The notes below the pieces were generated by a model. The model had not been told where the DNA came from and searched no databases. It worked only from the letters and a program-made list of their open reading frames with translations. DNA of 64,000 nt from contig CALUUT010000049.1 in the NCBI GenBank assembly GCA_944324045.1, positions 1 through 64,000 of the forward strand, in the 5' to 3' direction. The position numbers and the translations under genes were made by a program. Positions within the stretch are counted from its first letter, which is position 1; each line of letters begins with the position of its first letter. Source of the stretch: an uncultured Desulfovibrionaceae bacterium. GTDB lineage: Bacteria; Desulfobacterota; Desulfovibrionia; Desulfovibrionales; Desulfovibrionaceae. Of this stretch, positions 61,640 through 64,000 are shown in pieces.

Positions 61640-62863
61640 ATGAAAAACCACTGGAGCATATTGTGGGTTTCTTTTTCCCTTGGAGTTCTAGGCGCATTCG
61701 TGCAATTTGCGGTGCAGCCGCTCATACCCGTGCTGCAGGCGCAATTTGCCGTCTCATACGCGGATGCGGGTCTGTTCATGTCCATTTTCGCCTTTGCGAC
61801 CCTTATCGTCGCCTCTCCCTGCGGCCTGACCATCCAGCGTTACGGCGTAAAGCGCGTCGCCTTCATCGGGATGTTTCTGATGCTCATCGGCGTCGTGCTC
61901 TCGATTATCGCTGATTCATACGTATTTTTCCTTTTAAGCCGCATCGTGCAGGGCGTGGGCTTCGCCCTGGTCGCGGTCAGCGCGCCTTCGGCAATCGGCC
62001 AGTTCATACCCCGCCAGATGATGCCCATCGCCATGGGCATCTGGTCCATGTGGATACCGTTCGGCGGCCTTGTCATGTTCTTTTCCGCTTCGCGCGTTCT
62101 TGAAATGTTCTCCATCAGCGCCTACTGGATACTGCTGGCTATCGTCCTTATTCCCGGCATCATCGCGTTGTGGATCGTCATTCCCTCGCATGAGCAGGCC
62201 AAAGCGGCCGGAATCAGCGACGGGCCCGCGTTAAGCTCCGAGATCATCCTGGATGAAATCAAAAACCCGCTTATCTGGATGCCGGCTCTGTCCTTTGCGG
62301 CGCATACCTGGGGGGTGTTTTCCTTCAGCACCTGGAGCACGTCCTATCTGACGGAAGAGCTGTCTTTGACCATGGTCCAGGCGTCATATGTGACCATCAT
62401 CTTCTGGGTTGCAAGCGCGGTCAGCAATATTTACGGAGCGCTGCTCATCCGCAAATTCGCGCACAAACTCTGGCCATATATCCTGCCGCCCTTCATCACA
62501 GGCTGTCTGTGGCCGATATGCGCCATTCACAACATCGCCTCATTTTATGCGGCGGCCACGCTTGTCGGCCTGATCAGCGGCATCATCCCCACAATCATCT
62601 TTCTGTCTGCGCCGCTTCTGGCCAAACGGGCAGCGGGCATCGGGGTGGCCATGTCCATCGTCATCATCGGCGAGAATCTGGGCATCGTGACAGGTCCGGG
62701 GGCCTTCGGCTTCATGCGCGAGCTGACCGGCGGGTATACGGTAAGCTTCTGCATGCTCAGCATCGGCTCGCTGCTCCAGATCTTCTGTTTCTATAAAATA
62801 TGGAGAACAGGCGCTCTGGTCGTCTCCCATGAGCCGCCCAAAACCGTGACGGCGCAAAAATAG
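61640..62863 (+). CDS. MFS transporter
   Basis: 407 residues with about 12 membrane helices. The N-terminal half has the MFS loop-2 region (GLTIQRYGVKRVAFIGMFLM) and PSAIGQFIPRQMMPIAMGIW. The ligand is not evident; nearest by pattern are anion/organic-acid or cyanate-type MFS carriers. The gene stands alone between an AT-rich gap and a strong terminator. Confidence 0.85.
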   Translation: MKNHWSILWVSFSLGVLGAFVQFAVQPLIPVLQAQFAVSYADAGLFMSIFAFATLIVASPCGLTIQRYGVKRVAFIGMFLMLIGVVLSIIADSYVFFLLSRIVQGVGFALVAVSAPSAIGQFIPRQMMPIAMGIWSMWIPFGGLVMFFSASRVLEMFSISAYWILLAIVLIPGIIALWIVIPSHEQAKAAGISDGPALSSEIILDEIKNPLIWMPALSFAAHTWGVFSFSTWSTSYLTEELSLTMVQASYVTIIFWVASAVSNIYGALLIRKFAHKLWPYILPPFITGCLWPICAIHNIASFYAAATLVGLISGIIPTIIFLSAPLLAKRAAGIGVAMSIVIIGENLGIVTGPGAFGFMRELTGGYTVSFCMLSIGSLLQIFCFYKIWRTGALVVSHEPPKTVTAQK

Positions 62864-62903
62864 CAATCGTCCGCCAAAAGACATTCAGGACAAAAAACAT
62901 TCA

Positions 62904-62949
62904 GGGCGCGCCGGACGGTTGTTGCAAGCCGTCCGGCGCGCCCTTTTTT
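62904..62949 (+). terminator. Strong rho-independent terminator of the MFS gene
   Basis: Perfect 15-bp stem GGGCGCGCCGGACGG / CCGTCCGGCGCGCCC with a 10-base loop, followed by seven T. Confidence 0.95.
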
Positions 62950-63021
62950 TCAAATGTCCTGTCCGCGCCGTGCGCCTTTTCATCTTCGCCGCGCGGCGCA
63001 TGAATCAGACGGCGCGCGTTT

Positions 63022-63249
63022 CTACTCCTGGCTGTGCCCGTAAAGGCCGCCGGCCAACGCGCCGATGCCGCCGCCAATCAGCGCCCCCATCGTGCCGCTG
63101 CCGCCGGCAATGGCGCCAATGCCCGCGCCGGCGGCAGCGCCGACCGCCGTTCCGCTTAAAAGCCCCTGCTGCGTCTTGCTCATGTTCGTACAGGACACCG
63201 CTCCCACAAGGAGCGCGCCGGCCAACGCCAGCGAACACAGTTTTCTCAT
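63022..63249 (-). CDS. Glycine-zipper outer-membrane lipoprotein
   Basis: 75 residues. The signal peptide and lipobox LVGAVSC (Cys 20) are followed by a Gly/Ala-rich zipper (AVGAAAGAGIGAIAGG, GALIGGGIGALAGGLYG) of the Rick_17kDa/OmpA-like glycine-zipper type. Such small lipoproteins sit in the envelope; the function is poorly known. It lies 12 bases downstream of the exported protein at 63262 and is probably in one unit with it. Confidence 0.8.
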   Translation of the reverse strand: MRKLCSLALAGALLVGAVSCTNMSKTQQGLLSGTAVGAAAGAGIGAIAGGSGTMGALIGGGIGALAGGLYGHSQE

Positions 63250-63261
63250 AATGCGACCCCC

Positions 63262-63630
63262 TTATTTTCCTTGCGCGGGTTTGATCATTTCATACCAGAT
63301 GACATCGAAAACATTCCGGTCGGCCTGATCCGAATGCGTGGCGTACCAGACGTCAATTTTGCGCTGCATTTCCGGGAGCGTCATATCCTTGAACGCGCCC
63401 ATCCAGCCTTCGACAAAGCGAGAGACAGGCCGGCCCGTTTTTTCCGCGCCTATCTCTTCAATGGCCACAATGCTCGAAGCGCCATATAAAAAGGCCAGTT
63501 TTTCCGAATCGCTCGACAATATCCACTGCCGCCCCGTCAACTCCGTAGGCCGCGTTCCGGCCCAGGCGGGCAACGAGCCCATCGCGAAAAGACATGCCAT
63601 GATGCACAATATCCCTATTTTTTTACGCAT
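63262..63630 (-). CDS. Small exported protein of unknown function
   Basis: 122 residues. A signal peptide ends near SLPAWA. The mature part, LTGRQWILSSDSEKLAFLYG, ASSIVAIEEIG, VEGWMGAFKDMTLPEMQRKI and DVWYATHSDQADRNVFDVIW, looks like a compact helical periplasmic domain and lacks cysteines. I know similar proteins only as uncharacterised ones in Desulfovibrio relatives. AGGAGG precedes the ATG and a promoter lies 22 bases further up. Confidence 0.7.
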   Translation of the reverse strand: MRKKIGILCIMACLFAMGSLPAWAGTRPTELTGRQWILSSDSEKLAFLYGASSIVAIEEIGAEKTGRPVSRFVEGWMGAFKDMTLPEMQRKIDVWYATHSDQADRNVFDVIWYEMIKPAQGK

Positions 63631-63651
63631 AACGCCTCCTTTATGAAAAGA

Positions 63652-63679
63652 ATACTACTGAACTTCCCTGCTTTGTCAA
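63652..63679 (-). promoter_or_regulatory. Promoter of the exported-protein pair
   Basis: On the minus strand TTGACA (63674-63679), 16-base spacer, TAGTAT (63652-63657), just upstream of the gene at 63262-63630. Confidence 0.6.
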
Positions 63680-63689
63680 TGACAACGAC

Positions 63690-64000
63690 ATGCAGCGCAT
63701 GACGCGCGTTCCGGCTGCGCTTTTGCCGCGAACGCCGCGAAACGGCCTGTGCGCGCGGCAACGCCCTTCAGGCCGAAGCGGACTCTATCTGGTCTTACGG
63801 TTTTCAGCCACAAAAGACTACAAAGAAAATGCAATTGACCAGATCCAACCAAACTTTGCTGAAAATTCCATTATAACCCTTGCAGCTGAATAATTTCATA
63901 TGAATATGACGCAATAATATATTTTTTGTTGCATATGCTCAAAACATCCTCGCAAAATATCGCCTCTTTCCAGAGAACGCCATTTGATATATTGACAGAT
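63690..64000. other. Right edge without a supported gene
   Basis: GC-rich then AT-rich sequence. A 67-codon frame at 63690-63893 has no ribosome site or recognisable motif. The last 110 bases are AT-rich and end in TTGACAGAT, so they may be the promoter region of a gene beyond the window. Confidence 0.35.

Noticed and set aside
63690-63893. 67-codon frame at the right edge
   Set aside because: No ribosome site or motif; composition is ordinary intergenic.

Overview
The window looks like a chromosomal segment of a Desulfovibrionaceae-type deltaproteobacterium (Desulfobacterota). The case rests on GC-rich coding DNA, the gene order pnp-rpsO-truB-nrnA-DUF503-infB-ylxR-nusA-rimP, a perR-rubrerythrin pair, a NikR-type operator of the Desulfovibrio kind in front of nikK/nikL-like genes, and a Gram-negative envelope set (Tol-Pal, TolC, RND adaptor). 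Placement is by gene content only. No rRNA, tRNA or CRISPR array was recognised.

Layout. 1-1.6 kb: edge of a DNA-modification locus, with a zinc-ribbon DNA methylase running off the left end and an N-terminal stump of a second methyltransferase. 1.8-12.5 kb (minus): the translation/RNA operon, preceded by a candidate structured leader or sRNA with its own terminator. 12.8-15.3 kb (minus): nickel-linked nikK/nikL-like pair without transporter genes, then perR-rbr. 15.6-37.4 kb: a large surface-polysaccharide locus read divergently from a promoter region at about 29.5-29.8 kb. Its minus arm holds two unknown proteins, a Wzx-like flippase, an HpaI-type aldolase, two SDRs, a KdsB-like cytidylyltransferase, an acyltransferase, a 2-hydroxyacid dehydrogenase, a HAD phosphatase, rfbF, and legI/ptmE/legF. 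Its plus arm holds legB, legC, legG, rfbG, a 3,5-epimerase-like protein, a sugar aminotransferase and a GT2. Together these should make CMP-legionaminic acid, a CDP-6-deoxy-amino sugar, and possibly a third, undescribed CMP-activated ulosonic acid.

37.6-49.2 kb: DJ-1/PfpI, YbjQ-like and unknown proteins, a YcjF-like membrane protein, an orphan RND adaptor, a sigma-54 activator lacking a receiver domain, a large TPR protein and a MEMO-family protein. 49.3-57.5 kb: a TolC family protein with a UDP-HexNAc epimerase (minus), then a complete tolQ-tolR-tolA-(TolA-like lipoprotein)-tolB-pal set (plus). 57.5-57.8 kb: a probable decayed IS200/IS605 right end with an omegaRNA-like hairpin. 57.9-64 kb: azlCD, a candidate sRNA, htpG, an MFS transporter and two small exported proteins.

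The most interesting target is the aldolase/KdsB-like cassette at 20.9-26.7 kb. Next come the transposon/omegaRNA remnant, the two candidate small RNAs and the duplicated TolA C-terminal-type protein. All assignments come from reading the sequence and recalling families; no database search was possible.
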